From Gallionella sp. UBA4737 (GTDB taxonomy: Bacteria; Pseudomonadota; Gammaproteobacteria; Burkholderiales; Gallionellaceae): 30,092 bases of DNA. The notes beneath the pieces are model-generated. The model worked only from the letters and a program-made list of their open reading frames with translations. It searched no databases and was not told the DNA's origin. Location: NCBI GenBank assembly GCA_002403995.1, contig DHIV01000074.1, positions 1 to 30,092 on the forward strand, given 5' to 3'. Numbering within the stretch: position 1 is the stretch's first letter; each line of letters starts with the position of its first letter. Shown piece by piece: positions 7,375 through 14,658 of this stretch. A program made the translations under genes and the position numbers.

Positions 7375-7431
7375 ATGATTTATCTTTTGGTAGTTATCAT
7401 TCTCGTGATAGTAATTTTGAAGTTATTGTAG
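7375..7431 (+). CDS. 18-residue hydrophobic membrane peptide, copy 2
   Basis: An ATG at 7375, five bases behind AAGGAGG (7363-7369), opens MIYLLVVIILVIVILKLL and stops at TAG. Compared with copy 1, the length is identical, the basic residue is kept (Lys for Arg at position 16) and other changes swap Val, Ile and Leu; only Glu to Tyr at position 3 is radical. Several codons differ at silent positions, which points to selection on the peptide. The stop codon lies in a perfect 12-bp palindrome, TAGCGCGCGCTA (7429-7440). It could be a type I toxin-like peptide or a small membrane regulator. Confidence 0.65.
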   Translation: MIYLLVVIILVIVILKLL

Positions 7432-7520
7432 CGCGCGCTAGAATCTTGCGAAGGTGGTTTACCAGCCATGCGATGAACTTCCAAATCGTGACGGAGTTTG
7501 CGGGTATCCGCCAACGACCC

Positions 7521-7573
7521 AACAGAATCAACGACATCAACTTTTGCATCAGACTGTAAAGTCTGGTTCTGTT
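7521..7573 (+). other. Nested hairpin downstream of the tandem peptide genes
   Basis: CAGACT-GTAA-AGTCTG (7550-7565) is a perfect 6-bp stem with a GTAA tetraloop. Outside it AACAGAA (7521-7527) pairs with TTCTGTT (7567-7573). It could be part of a structured RNA or the 3' end of the peptide transcript. No T-run follows, so it is not a typical terminator. The gap 7432-7610 holds no other feature I can support. Confidence 0.3.
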
Positions 7574-7610
7574 ACGCTTGGATCTTCATTCAAAGATAGA
7601 GCGATAACTT

Positions 7611-8291
7611 ATGCAACTCGAAATCCTGAATCTTGCAAAGCTCTACGATCAAAAAAGGGGGCTTGCGCCGGCCAGCTTTGAAGTAAGCAAAGGCGAACTG
7701 ATCGCAATCGTCGGTCATAACGGCGCCGGCAAATCCACACTGCTGAAAATGCTGGCAAACTGGATCGTTCCGGACGGCGGCACCGTCATGATAGATGGGG
7801 TCGACCTGAAGAACAGGGCGGCTGTTGTCAGGAAAGTGGGTTTTATTCCTGAAGTGCCCAATCTTTTCGACTTCTTCTCCGTTGAATACAATCTCAAACT
7901 TTTCGCTGCTCTCTCCCAAACCCCCTTTCTGCGGGTGGAAGAGATCCTGGGCGAGTTCAATCTGGTGCCGTTTCGAAAAAGCAAGGTGCAGGCACTGTCA
8001 AAAGGCTTGAAGCAAAGGGTGAGCATCGGACGCGCACTGTTGGCGGATCCTCCGGTGCTGCTGTTGGACGAGCCTACATCGGGCCTGGATTTCGAGATGA
8101 CACGGGAAATCTACCGGCTGTTGAACACGATGCATGACGCAGGAAAAACGATCCTTTTTACTTCCCACAGGCCTGAAGAGATAAAAAGTCTTGCAACACG
8201 CATCATGGTGCTGCACGAAGGCAGCCTGATCTTCGACGGATCTTCACAGGAATATTTTCAATCCGAAATCCATGAAAAGCTGTACGCATGA
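7611..8291 (+). CDS. ABC transporter ATP-binding subunit (ABC-2 exporter type)
   Basis: This 226-residue nucleotide-binding protein powers the membrane subunit encoded next. It shows Walker A GHNGAGKST (about residues 35-43), Q-loop region PEVPNLFDF, the signature LSKGLKQR, Walker B LLLLDEP with TSGLD, and the switch histidine in FTSHRPEE. The layout resembles the NatA/CcmA-like group that pairs with ABC-2 permeases. The ATG at 7611 has no strong ribosome-binding site. Its stop overlaps the permease start (ATGA), so the pair is translationally coupled. The substrate cannot be told from sequence; sodium, drug or lipid export are all possible. Confidence 0.92.
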   Translation: MQLEILNLAKLYDQKRGLAPASFEVSKGELIAIVGHNGAGKSTLLKMLANWIVPDGGTVMIDGVDLKNRAAVVRKVGFIPEVPNLFDFFSVEYNLKLFAALSQTPFLRVEEILGEFNLVPFRKSKVQALSKGLKQRVSIGRALLADPPVLLLDEPTSGLDFEMTREIYRLLNTMHDAGKTILFTSHRPEEIKSLATRIMVLHEGSLIFDGSSQEYFQSEIHEKLYA

Positions 8292-9319
8292 TTATGAGAA
8301 ATATTCTGGTACTGGCATTCAACGATTTAGGCATCGCATTCAAGAACAAGACGTTTTTCCTCATTCTTTTTATCCCTCTTTTTGTATTTGTTTCCATGAA
8401 TCTGGTAGACCGGGCCGACTCGGACTCAGGCAAAGTCAAAATCGGTCTGATTCAGCACTACGCTTATGCGCCCGAGATCACCCGGAGCGTCAACGCTGCA
8501 GAAAAACTCGTTGAAGTGACATGGGTGAAAAGCGAGAAGGAAGGCACACGTCTATTGAAGGAACACAAGATAGACGGGGTGCTGACCGGAAATGAAAAAG
8601 CACCCGGCAGTCTTGCACTGCTGGTATTGAAAAAAGATTCTCTCCATACCATTGCGATCGTGCAGAATTTCTCTGCCTTGCAAAAGGCGGCGGAAGGAAA
8701 TGCCCCGGATTGGATCGCCGACATCAAATCACTGCATCAGGGCGGCGTCCAAAGAGAGACCTTGCCTACCTGGATACTGATGCTGGTCCTGCTCATCGGT
8801 TTCATTATTCTCCCGGCGCAAGTTGCCGAGGAAAAAGAAAAAAAACTGCTCCTTGCTCTTCTCCAGACTCCCATACACGAGGTCCAATGGCTGATTGCCA
8901 AATTGATCCTGGGAATGGTCCTGATCATCACTGCCGTTTTGTTTCTTCATCTGTTGGGTAAATTCGGCCCGGTACATCTGTTCGACTATATCGCTTTTAT
9001 CCTCGTGGGCAGTTTCTGTTTCAGCGCCTACGGGATTTTCCTGGGCTTTCTCTGCCGCAACCAGGCCAGCGCCCGAACCCTGGGCGTTATCTTTTATTTG
9101 CCGCACCTGCTTCCTTCTGCGATGTCCGATGTTTCGCAAAAGTTGACCGCTGTTGCACCTTTTCTGCCGTCTTACCAATTGTATGAGCCTCTTCAATCCA
9201 TACTGCTGGAAGACGGCAGGATGGCGGACATGACTTTTGATTGGGTCTATTTATTTCTTTTGGGGTCGTTGATGTTTTATCTTTCCTACCTGTTGATGAA
9301 AAGACGCTGGCTGATGTGA
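8288..9319 (+). CDS. ABC-2 type transporter permease
   Basis: The 343-residue membrane subunit pairs with the preceding ATPase. A first membrane helix (FFLILFIPLFVFVSM, about residues 23-37) is followed by an extracytoplasmic domain of about 120 residues. Then come five further hydrophobic segments starting TWILMLVLLIGFIIL, LIAKLILGMVLIIT, IAFILVGSFCFSAYG, TLGVIFYLPHLLPSAM and WVYLFLLGSLMFYL. This is the NatB/ABC2_membrane_3 arrangement. The start at 8288 overlaps the ATPase stop; an ATG at 8294 is an alternative. A hairpin with T-run follows about 130 bases downstream. Confidence 0.88.
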   Translation: MIMRNILVLAFNDLGIAFKNKTFFLILFIPLFVFVSMNLVDRADSDSGKVKIGLIQHYAYAPEITRSVNAAEKLVEVTWVKSEKEGTRLLKEHKIDGVLTGNEKAPGSLALLVLKKDSLHTIAIVQNFSALQKAAEGNAPDWIADIKSLHQGGVQRETLPTWILMLVLLIGFIILPAQVAEEKEKKLLLALLQTPIHEVQWLIAKLILGMVLIITAVLFLHLLGKFGPVHLFDYIAFILVGSFCFSAYGIFLGFLCRNQASARTLGVIFYLPHLLPSAMSDVSQKLTAVAPFLPSYQLYEPLQSILLEDGRMADMTFDWVYLFLLGSLMFYLSYLLMKRRWLM

Positions 9320-9653
9320 CTTTCGGCCAGCAACGGGTGGAGCGATCGGACTTGATTCGGCATCGGCAACCAAGAAATGAGCTCACTGCCCGGACACACC
9401 CGAAGGCGATGCATTACAAAGGCATTGAGAGCGGGTCGCTCTTTAATACTGGGCAAGCTGCCCGATATTTTTTGGATCAGCGGGATGCGCTGCAGAAAAT
9501 TGTGTAGGTATTTTTGCCTATCGACCGTTGGACTGTAACTGCAAAGCTTGCGACAATGCAACATTGGTGGGTGGATGACCTGGGTGCAGGCACCTGCCAG
9601 GCAATGCATACAGAACCTGTAGTAGCTGCCGGTTGTTAAATTTCGGGGGAATG
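9320..9653. other. Intergenic region between ABC exporter and lipoprotein gene
   Basis: No supported gene lies here. It contains two hairpins in a row: AGAGCG-GGT-CGCTCT (9428-9442) and the terminator-like GGGCA-AGC-TGCCC (9451-9463) followed by T's. The remaining 180 bases before the lipoprotein start presumably hold its promoter, which I could not identify with confidence. Confidence 0.5.
9451..9473 (+). terminator. Rho-independent terminator of the ABC operon
   Basis: GGGCA (9451-9455) and TGCCC (9459-9463) form a GC-rich stem with a three-base loop, followed by GATATTTTTT. It lies about 130 bases behind the permease stop. A second small hairpin directly upstream (9428-9442) may add to it. 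Confidence 0.65.
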
Positions 9654-10211
9654 ATGAAGAGAATTCTTTTCGCGGTAACTGTGCTCGTCCTAAGTGCATG
9701 TTCGCTCATGCAACCGCACTATACACCGCAGCAATATAGTGCATTCGAGGAAAACACGCAGTTGTTAAAAAAACTCGGCGTTGGCAAGATCAATGTCGGA
9801 CCGTTTACGAAAACAGCCGAATTTGACAATAGCTGCCGTGTTGTTTCCGGCGTAGTCGAGAAACCCGACAGTACGGGCTTCGAGGGCTATATTCAGACGG
9901 CGCTCATCGCGGAACTGAAACGGGCAGATATGTTTGATGATAAAACGCCAAAAATAACCCTCACAGGGGACGTTGAAAGTCTTTCACTATCCACATGGCG
10001 CAATATCGAATTGAGTAGCTGGGACATCCGGGTGCGCCTCAATTCATCGAATGGTCAATCGGTTGCTATCACCCAGCATTATGATTTTAACGCCGGCCAC
10101 AGTTTCTTGCCTGACTGCCAGCAAATCGCAGATCACTACATGTATGCAGTCCAAAAAACACTTGGAAAATTGATTGATGCTCCAGAATTCGAGTCCCTTG
10201 TAACACCGTAA
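9654..10211 (+). CDS. Lipoprotein of unknown function
   Basis: A 185-residue product with a lipoprotein signal peptide: MKRILFAVTVLVLSAC, lipobox LSAC, acylated Cys at residue 16. The mature part has a GKINVGPF segment, a FEGYIQTALIAELKRADMF segment and a following KITLTGDVESLSLS. This pattern (small conserved beta strands with an ALIAEL helix) is seen in several outer-membrane-associated lipoproteins, but I cannot name a family. Two cysteines (NSCRV and PDCQQ) may form a disulfide. The ATG at 9654 is chosen because GGGGG at 9645-9649 fits it better than the ATG at 9651. Confidence 0.8.
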   Translation: MKRILFAVTVLVLSACSLMQPHYTPQQYSAFEENTQLLKKLGVGKINVGPFTKTAEFDNSCRVVSGVVEKPDSTGFEGYIQTALIAELKRADMFDDKTPKITLTGDVESLSLSTWRNIELSSWDIRVRLNSSNGQSVAITQHYDFNAGHSFLPDCQQIADHYMYAVQKTLGKLIDAPEFESLVTP

Positions 10212-10457
10212 CCAAAATGGCAGCAGATTGAGCTGTCATAGCGTGAGCTACGGAATGCCGATGCATGCCTGGGCGGATGCGGGGAATTTGACAGAGCGCA
10301 GACTGCATCAGGCCAGATACTTTTCCAGGATAATTTTTGTTAAACTGATCATGTTTGGTTGTTGATTGGATTTGTGTGTTGCGAAAGAAATTTGCCCGGA
10401 TCCAACTATCAATGGTATTACTTTTACTTAATCCAGAAAAATCCCCGGAGCGTCAAT

Positions 10458-10754
10458 ATGGTTCTTGATTGGTTCAACGCTGGAGAAGCGGTTTTGTTTG
10501 CACAAGAGATAGTCCGCGCCATTAACCGGCTGTTCCCGCCTGCTGATCAAAAGGGTAAGCCAATTCCGGCGAAGGAATACAAGAAAAAATTCGAAAGCTT
10601 GATCGCCCGTATCCGGACATTTTCGTTAAAACATAAACTGAATATTTATAAAAAAGCAAAACTTCTCAACACGATCAAGTGGGAGATGAAAGACGCCGGT
10701 CACGAGGAGGTAACCATCAATGAATTCATCTCCTTCATTACCCCTCTGCTGTGA
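10458..10754 (+). CDS. Conserved-looking 98-residue protein of unknown function
   Basis: The frame is open from 10359, but the ATG at 10458, seven bases behind GGAG, is the better start. The product begins MVLDWFNAGEAVLFAQEIVR, continues with a Pro/Lys linker (FPPADQKGKPIP) and then a strongly basic helical part (KEYKKKFESLIARIR, LKHKLNIYKKAKLLN). It ends in an acidic/hydrophobic segment (INEFISFITPLL). There is no signal peptide, so it is probably cytosolic. I recognise no domain. Its stop lies inside a hairpin (10746-10763), which suggests a single-gene transcript. Confidence 0.65.
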   Translation: MVLDWFNAGEAVLFAQEIVRAINRLFPPADQKGKPIPAKEYKKKFESLIARIRTFSLKHKLNIYKKAKLLNTIKWEMKDAGHEEVTINEFISFITPLL

Positions 10755-10763
10755 AAACAGCAG
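10746..10763 (+). terminator. Hairpin overlapping the stop codon of the 98-residue gene
   Basis: CTGCTGT-GAAA-ACAGCAG is a perfect 7-bp stem with a GAAA tetraloop. The TGA stop (10752-10754) is inside it. It is followed only by TTCGTT, so as a terminator it is weak; it may instead stabilise the 3' end. Confidence 0.45.
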
Positions 10764-11060
10764 TTCGTTCCCATCATGAAGATCTGCAATCCTCTTGCTT
10801 GTCGGAGCGACGGATATTCAATTCTGCGCTGGATCAGCAACACATCAGGCCGACCTGGTCCAGGTGCCCGGCTGAAGACTTTTTCGAACTTGTGAATAAA
10901 TTCGGATAGTGAAATACATTCCATTTTCAGTGCCCAAGTTCATTTGTCCGGGAACAACCATTATCTTCCTGCACGATTCCCCGCTCACCCGCTGATAATT
11001 CGGTAAGATTGCACCTGAGCCAATGTTAAGGCGCGTGCTTCGCTCAGGTGATCATACATT
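10764..11060. other. Intergenic region upstream of sucC
   Basis: No supported gene was found. The region contains a short perfect palindromic motif, ACCTGG-T-CCAGGT (10853-10865), and, directly before sucC, the inverted repeat listed separately. The sucC promoter is expected here, but no clear -35/-10 pair stands out. Confidence 0.45.
11012..11050 (+). promoter_or_regulatory. Inverted repeat masking the sucC ribosome-binding site
   Basis: CACCTGAGC (11012-11020) and GCTCAGGTG (11042-11050) are perfect 9-bp arms with a 21-base loop. The only plausible Shine-Dalgarno of sucC, AGGTGA (11046-11051), lies mostly in the 3' arm, nine bases before the ATG at 11061. In RNA the hairpin would hide it, suggesting translational control. 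Candidate cis-regulatory RNAs upstream of suc genes (sucA and sucC motifs) are known in other proteobacteria; I cannot show this is one of them. Confidence 0.5.
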
Positions 11061-12224
11061 ATGAAAATTCACGAATACCAGGCTAAAGAAATCCTGCGGC
11101 AATTTGGCGTTCCTACACCGCGCGGGGCGGCATGCTTCAGTGTTGATGAAGCAGTGGCTGCGGCGCAGCAACTGGGCGGAGCGGTGTGGGTAGTGAAGGC
11201 TCAAATACACGCCGGTGGGCGCGGCAAGGGCGGCGGAGTGAAGGTGGTGCGTTCGCCGGACGAGGTGCGCAGAGCAGCACAACAAATTCTCGGCATGCAT
11301 CTGGTCACGCATCAAACCGGCAAGGAAGGCCAAGTGGTGCGCCGGCTGCTGATCGAAGAAGGTGCGCAGATCGCAAAGGAATATTATCTCGGCATGGTGA
11401 TCGACCGCAGCAAGCAGCGTGTGGTGCTGCTGGCAAGCAGTGAAGGCGGGATGGAAATCGAAGAAGTTGCCGCGCACACGCCGGAGAAGATCCGCAAGGT
11501 GTGGATAGACCCGGTAGCGGGATTGCGCGATTCCGAAGCCGATGCCGTTGCACGCGACATCGGCATTCCCGCGGCGGCTCTTCCCCGGGCACGCGCTGCA
11601 ATGCAAGGCTTGTATCAAGCCTTCGTAGAGAAGGACGCGATGCTCGCTGAAATCAATCCGCTGGCTCTGACTGCTGATGGGCGAGTGCTGGCACTGGATG
11701 CGAAGTTTAACTTTGATAGTAATGCGCTATATCGCCATCCCGAGATTGTCGCGCTACGCGATCTGGATGAAGAAGACCCGGCTGAGATCGAAGCGTCGAA
11801 ATTCGATCTCAGCTATATCTCGCTGGATGGCGACATCGGCTGTCTGGTGAATGGCGCGGGCCTGGCGATGGCAACGATGGACATCATCAAGCTCTATGGC
11901 GGCAACCCGGCAAACTTCCTAGATGTGGGCGGCGGGGCGAGCAAGGAGAAAGTCACCGAAGCGTTCAAGCTGATGCTGAAGAACCCGAAACTGAAAGCGA
12001 TCCTGGTGAACATCTTCGGCGGCATCATGAGGTGCGATGTGATTGCCGAAGGCGTGGTCGCAGCAGCGCGCGAAGTGCATCTGAGCGTGCCGCTGGTGGT
12101 ACGGCTGGAAGGGACGAATGTGGATTTGGGTAAAAGGATACTGGCCGAATCGGGTTTGCCTATCATATCCGGCAGCGACATGGCGGATGCCGCTGAAAAG
12201 GTTGTAGCTGCTGCGCGTGGATAG
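11061..12224 (+). CDS. sucC: Succinyl-CoA synthetase, beta subunit (ADP-forming)
   Basis: SucC and SucD interconvert succinyl-CoA and succinate with nucleotide phosphorylation in the TCA cycle. The 387-residue product has the typical start [18 protein letters not shown], an ATP-grasp domain with [16 protein letters not shown] (about residues 46-61) and a middle segment [19 protein letters not shown]. The C-terminal CoA-ligase domain has [29 protein letters not shown] and [11 protein letters not shown]. Length is as in the family. sucD follows after 93 bases. The start is fixed by MKIHEYQ and by AGGTGA before it. Confidence 0.97.
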   Translation: MKIHEYQAKEILRQFGVPTPRGAACFSVDEAVAAAQQLGGAVWVVKAQIHAGGRGKGGGVKVVRSPDEVRRAAQQILGMHLVTHQTGKEGQVVRRLLIEEGAQIAKEYYLGMVIDRSKQRVVLLASSEGGMEIEEVAAHTPEKIRKVWIDPVAGLRDSEADAVARDIGIPAAALPRARAAMQGLYQAFVEKDAMLAEINPLALTADGRVLALDAKFNFDSNALYRHPEIVALRDLDEEDPAEIEASKFDLSYISLDGDIGCLVNGAGLAMATMDIIKLYGGNPANFLDVGGGASKEKVTEAFKLMLKNPKLKAILVNIFGGIMRCDVIAEGVVAAAREVHLSVPLVVRLEGTNVDLGKRILAESGLPIISGSDMADAAEKVVAAARG

Positions 12225-12317
12225 CGCGGCAGCTATAACCTTGTCGGCGTAGACTTGCCTTCAGGTTAGTCGTAGCCAAAAAATCGTTAAGATAACCATT
12301 CAATTCAGGCGCAGATT

Positions 12318-13199
12318 ATGTCGATACTCATCAACAAAGACACCAGAGTCATGACGCAGGGCATGACCGGCAAGGTCGGCCAATTCCATACCATCAACTG
12401 CAAGGCTTATGCGAACGGCGCGAATTGTTTCGTCGCCGGAGTCAATCCGAAAAAAGCGGGTGAGTTGTTTGAGGACATCCCGGTGTATGCTTCGGTGCGC
12501 GATGCCAAAGAAGCGACGGGAGCCAATGTGTCAGTGATCTATGTGCCGCCATCAGGCGCGGCGGCGGCAATAGACGAGGCAGTGGATGCGGATATGGATC
12601 TGGTGATCTGCATCACCGAAGGTATTCCGGTGCATGACATGCTGCGCACGCGCTACAAGATGCAGGGCAAACGCACATTATTGATCGGGCCGAATTGCCC
12701 GGGGCTGATCACGCCGGATGAGATCAAGATCGGCATCATGCCGGGGCATATCCACCGCAAGGGGCGCATCGGTGTGGTGTCGCGCTCCGGCACGCTGACC
12801 TACGAAGCGGTCGGACAACTGACCGCGCTGGGTTTGGGACAGTCCTCCTGTGTCGGCATTGGCGGAGATCCAATCAACGGCCTGAAGCACCTGGATGTGA
12901 TGAGGCTGTTCAACGACGATCCGGAAACCGATGCGGTGATCATGGTAGGCGAGATCGGCGGAAGCGATGAAGAGGAGTGCGCGCGCTGGATCAAGGACAG
13001 CATGAAGAAACCGGTAATCGGATTCATCGCCGGTATCACCGCGCCTCCCGGCAAGCGCATGGGGCATGCCGGTGCGATCATTTCCGGCGGGCAGGGCGGG
13101 GCTAACGAGAAGCTGGCGGTGATGGAAGAGTGCGGCATCCACATCACACGCAACCCGGCCGAAATGGGACGCACGATGCAAAAAGTGCTAAAGGGGTGA
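12318..13199 (+). CDS. sucD: Succinyl-CoA synthetase, alpha subunit
   Basis: SucD is the CoA-binding and phosphohistidine-carrying subunit. The 293-residue product begins [18 protein letters not shown] and has the CoA-binding [17 protein letters not shown] region. [20 protein letters not shown] lies in the middle, and the active-site histidine in [18 protein letters not shown] near residue 250. [14 protein letters not shown] closes it. Length is typical. No terminator is visible directly behind it; the inverted repeat in front of the TerC-like gene starts 20 bases after the stop. Confidence 0.97.
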   Translation: MSILINKDTRVMTQGMTGKVGQFHTINCKAYANGANCFVAGVNPKKAGELFEDIPVYASVRDAKEATGANVSVIYVPPSGAAAAIDEAVDADMDLVICITEGIPVHDMLRTRYKMQGKRTLLIGPNCPGLITPDEIKIGIMPGHIHRKGRIGVVSRSGTLTYEAVGQLTALGLGQSSCVGIGGDPINGLKHLDVMRLFNDDPETDAVIMVGEIGGSDEEECARWIKDSMKKPVIGFIAGITAPPGKRMGHAGAIISGGQGGANEKLAVMEECGIHITRNPAEMGRTMQKVLKG

Positions 13200-13218
13200 A
13201 GCGTGAAGGCGGCGCGGC

Positions 13219-13290
13219 TTTTTACCCTTCTCCCTTGAGCACCGCAGGGGCGATCCCTTTCCCATTCCAAAAAATCATGAAGGGTAAAAA
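13219..13290 (+). promoter_or_regulatory. Perfect 12-bp inverted repeat abutting the start codon of the TerC-like gene
   Basis: TTTTTACCCTTC (13219-13230) and GAAGGGTAAAAA (13279-13290) are exact complements with a 48-base loop. The 3' arm contains the ribosome-binding site AAGGG and ends on the base before the ATG at 13291. Inside the loop AGGG-GCGAT-CCCT can form a small second hairpin. This fits a translational switch. Because TerC/YjbE proteins are often manganese-linked I compared it with the yybP-ykoY riboswitch from memory and saw no convincing match. Confidence 0.5.
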
Positions 13291-14064
13291 ATGCTAGAAA
13301 TGTTTTCCACTGCCCAGTTCTGGGTGGATGTGTTCAAGATCATCGTGATCAATCTGCTGCTCTCCGGCGACAACGCGGTGGTGATCGCGCTGGCATGCCG
13401 CAATCTGCCTCTAGAGCTGCGCAAGAAGGGTATTCTGTTCGGTGTGGGTGGCGCGATCGTGCTGCGTATCGTGCTGACTTTCTTTGCCGTCAGCCTGCTT
13501 GCGCTGCCTTATCTCAAGCTGGTTGGCGCGCTGCTGTTGCTGTGGATCGGCATCAAGCTGATCGTGCCCGAAGAAGAGCACAGCGCACTCAGCATCCAGA
13601 CCGACACAAGGCTGTTGGGAGCGGTCAAGACCATCCTCATCGCCGACTTGGTGATGAGTCTGGACAATGTGCTGGGCGTGGCGGCCGCGGCCAAGGGTAA
13701 TGTGCCCTTGTTGGTGTTCGGCTTGGTGATCAGCATCCCGATAATCGCGTGGAGCAGTCAACTGGTGCTCAAGCTGATTGATCGCTTTCCTTTTATTATT
13801 TATGCCGGTGGAGGCCTGCTGGGTTATGTGGCGGGCGAGATGTTGGTTGGTGAGGCGTTGTTCGAACCGCTGGTCGAGACGCGCCATTATCTGCACTGGC
13901 TGGTTCCGGCCTTCTGCGCCGCGCTGGTGCTGGTAGTCGGCAGGTGGCTGACGATGCGCAAGGCGGTTGAACCTGAGGTGATAGATTTGGTAGACGAAGC
14001 GGTTTCGCCAGGGGCGGCCGGTAAGCCGCATCAAGCGGCTGGCGCAATCGACAATAAATCATAA
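13291..14064 (+). CDS. TerC/YjbE-family integral membrane protein
   Basis: The 257-residue product is a polytopic membrane protein with about seven helices. The two family hallmarks are present: LLLSGDNAVVIALACR near residue 25 and DLVMSLDNVLGVAA near residue 120, each with the conserved Asp-Asn pair in a helix. The C-terminal 35 residues are cytosolic, rich in Glu and Ala. Family members have been linked to metal ion handling, notably manganese export, or to tellurium resistance for the founder; which applies here is open. A uspA-like gene follows ten bases later, so the two probably share a transcript. Confidence 0.88.
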   Translation: MLEMFSTAQFWVDVFKIIVINLLLSGDNAVVIALACRNLPLELRKKGILFGVGGAIVLRIVLTFFAVSLLALPYLKLVGALLLLWIGIKLIVPEEEHSALSIQTDTRLLGAVKTILIADLVMSLDNVLGVAAAAKGNVPLLVFGLVISIPIIAWSSQLVLKLIDRFPFIIYAGGGLLGYVAGEMLVGEALFEPLVETRHYLHWLVPAFCAALVLVVGRWLTMRKAVEPEVIDLVDEAVSPGAAGKPHQAAGAIDNKS

Positions 14065-14074
14065 GGGAGTGATG

Positions 14075-14500
14075 ATGAAAATACTGCTACCGGTAGATGG
14101 TTCTTCCAACGCGCAACGCGCGGTTGACCATGTGATCAAATATATCTCCGCGTTGAAGGAAACGCCACAACTGCTGTTGCTGAACGTGCAGTGGAATGTC
14201 GCGACAGGCAATGTCAAGTTGTTCATCGATCAGGATGCGATCAAAGATTATTACCGTGAGCAGGGCATGGCTGCGCTGCAGTCGGCACGCGCGGCGCTGG
14301 ATATCGCCGGATTGCCCTACCAATACCACATCAGCGTCGGCACCCCGGCGGAAGCGATCGCGCAATACGCCCATGAACAGGGTGCGGACCAGATCGTGAT
14401 GGGCAGGCATGGGCAAGGGGCGATGAAAACGCTGCTGCTGGGGTCGGTGGTGAACAAGGTGCTGCATTTGGCCGACTGTCCGGTATTGCTGATCAAATAA
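14075..14500 (+). CDS. Universal stress protein, UspA family
   Basis: A single Usp domain of 141 residues starts MKILLPVDGSSNAQRAVDHV. The ATP-binding glycine motif GRHGQGAMKTLLLGSV near the C-terminus places it in the nucleotide-binding subgroup, and it ends VLHLADCPVLLIK. GTG at 14069 and ATG at 14072 are in frame, but AGGGAG at 14064-14069 favours the ATG at 14075. It sits directly behind the TerC-like membrane protein. A short CCCC/GGGG hairpin at 14510-14525 may act as a weak end signal. Confidence 0.93.
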   Translation: MKILLPVDGSSNAQRAVDHVIKYISALKETPQLLLLNVQWNVATGNVKLFIDQDAIKDYYREQGMAALQSARAALDIAGLPYQYHISVGTPAEAIAQYAHEQGADQIVMGRHGQGAMKTLLLGSVVNKVLHLADCPVLLIK

Positions 14501-14658
14501 AAAAGCGACCCCTGGTTTCTGGGGCAGGTTGGCTAATTTTGGATAATTCGTAATAAATCTAAAGGATTGTGGTGCGTTGTTGCGAAATATATTAATATCC
14601 GCGCCATAATTTGTTCGACATTTTGCATCAGGCTCGACAACAGGCAACTGGGGGTAGA

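Larger units (their letters stand above)
7159..7431 (+). repeat. Tandem duplication of a 109-bp unit encoding a tiny membrane peptide
   Basis: Units 7159-7267 and 7323-7431 align without gaps at an offset of 164 bp. By hand count, the first 55 bases (leader, ribosome-binding site, start codon) match at 45 positions and the following 54 coding bases at 37. The longest identical block is CATCAGGTCGCCCTAA (7179-7194 and 7343-7358), directly before AAGGAG. Coding differences are almost all conservative, so both copies appear to be kept by selection. Confidence 0.85.

Noticed and set aside
9241..9507. 88-codon plus-strand frame behind the ABC permease
   Set aside because: It overlaps the permease in another frame, spans the terminator hairpin and shows no protein-like pattern.
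10700..10924. 74-codon minus-strand frame between the 98-residue gene and sucC
   Set aside because: It overlaps the end of the plus-strand gene and the hairpin there. No ribosome-binding site or domain is visible.
13219..13290. yybP-ykoY manganese riboswitch in front of the TerC-like gene
   Set aside because: The conserved loop sequences I remember for that riboswitch are not present. Only an inverted repeat over the ribosome-binding site can be supported.
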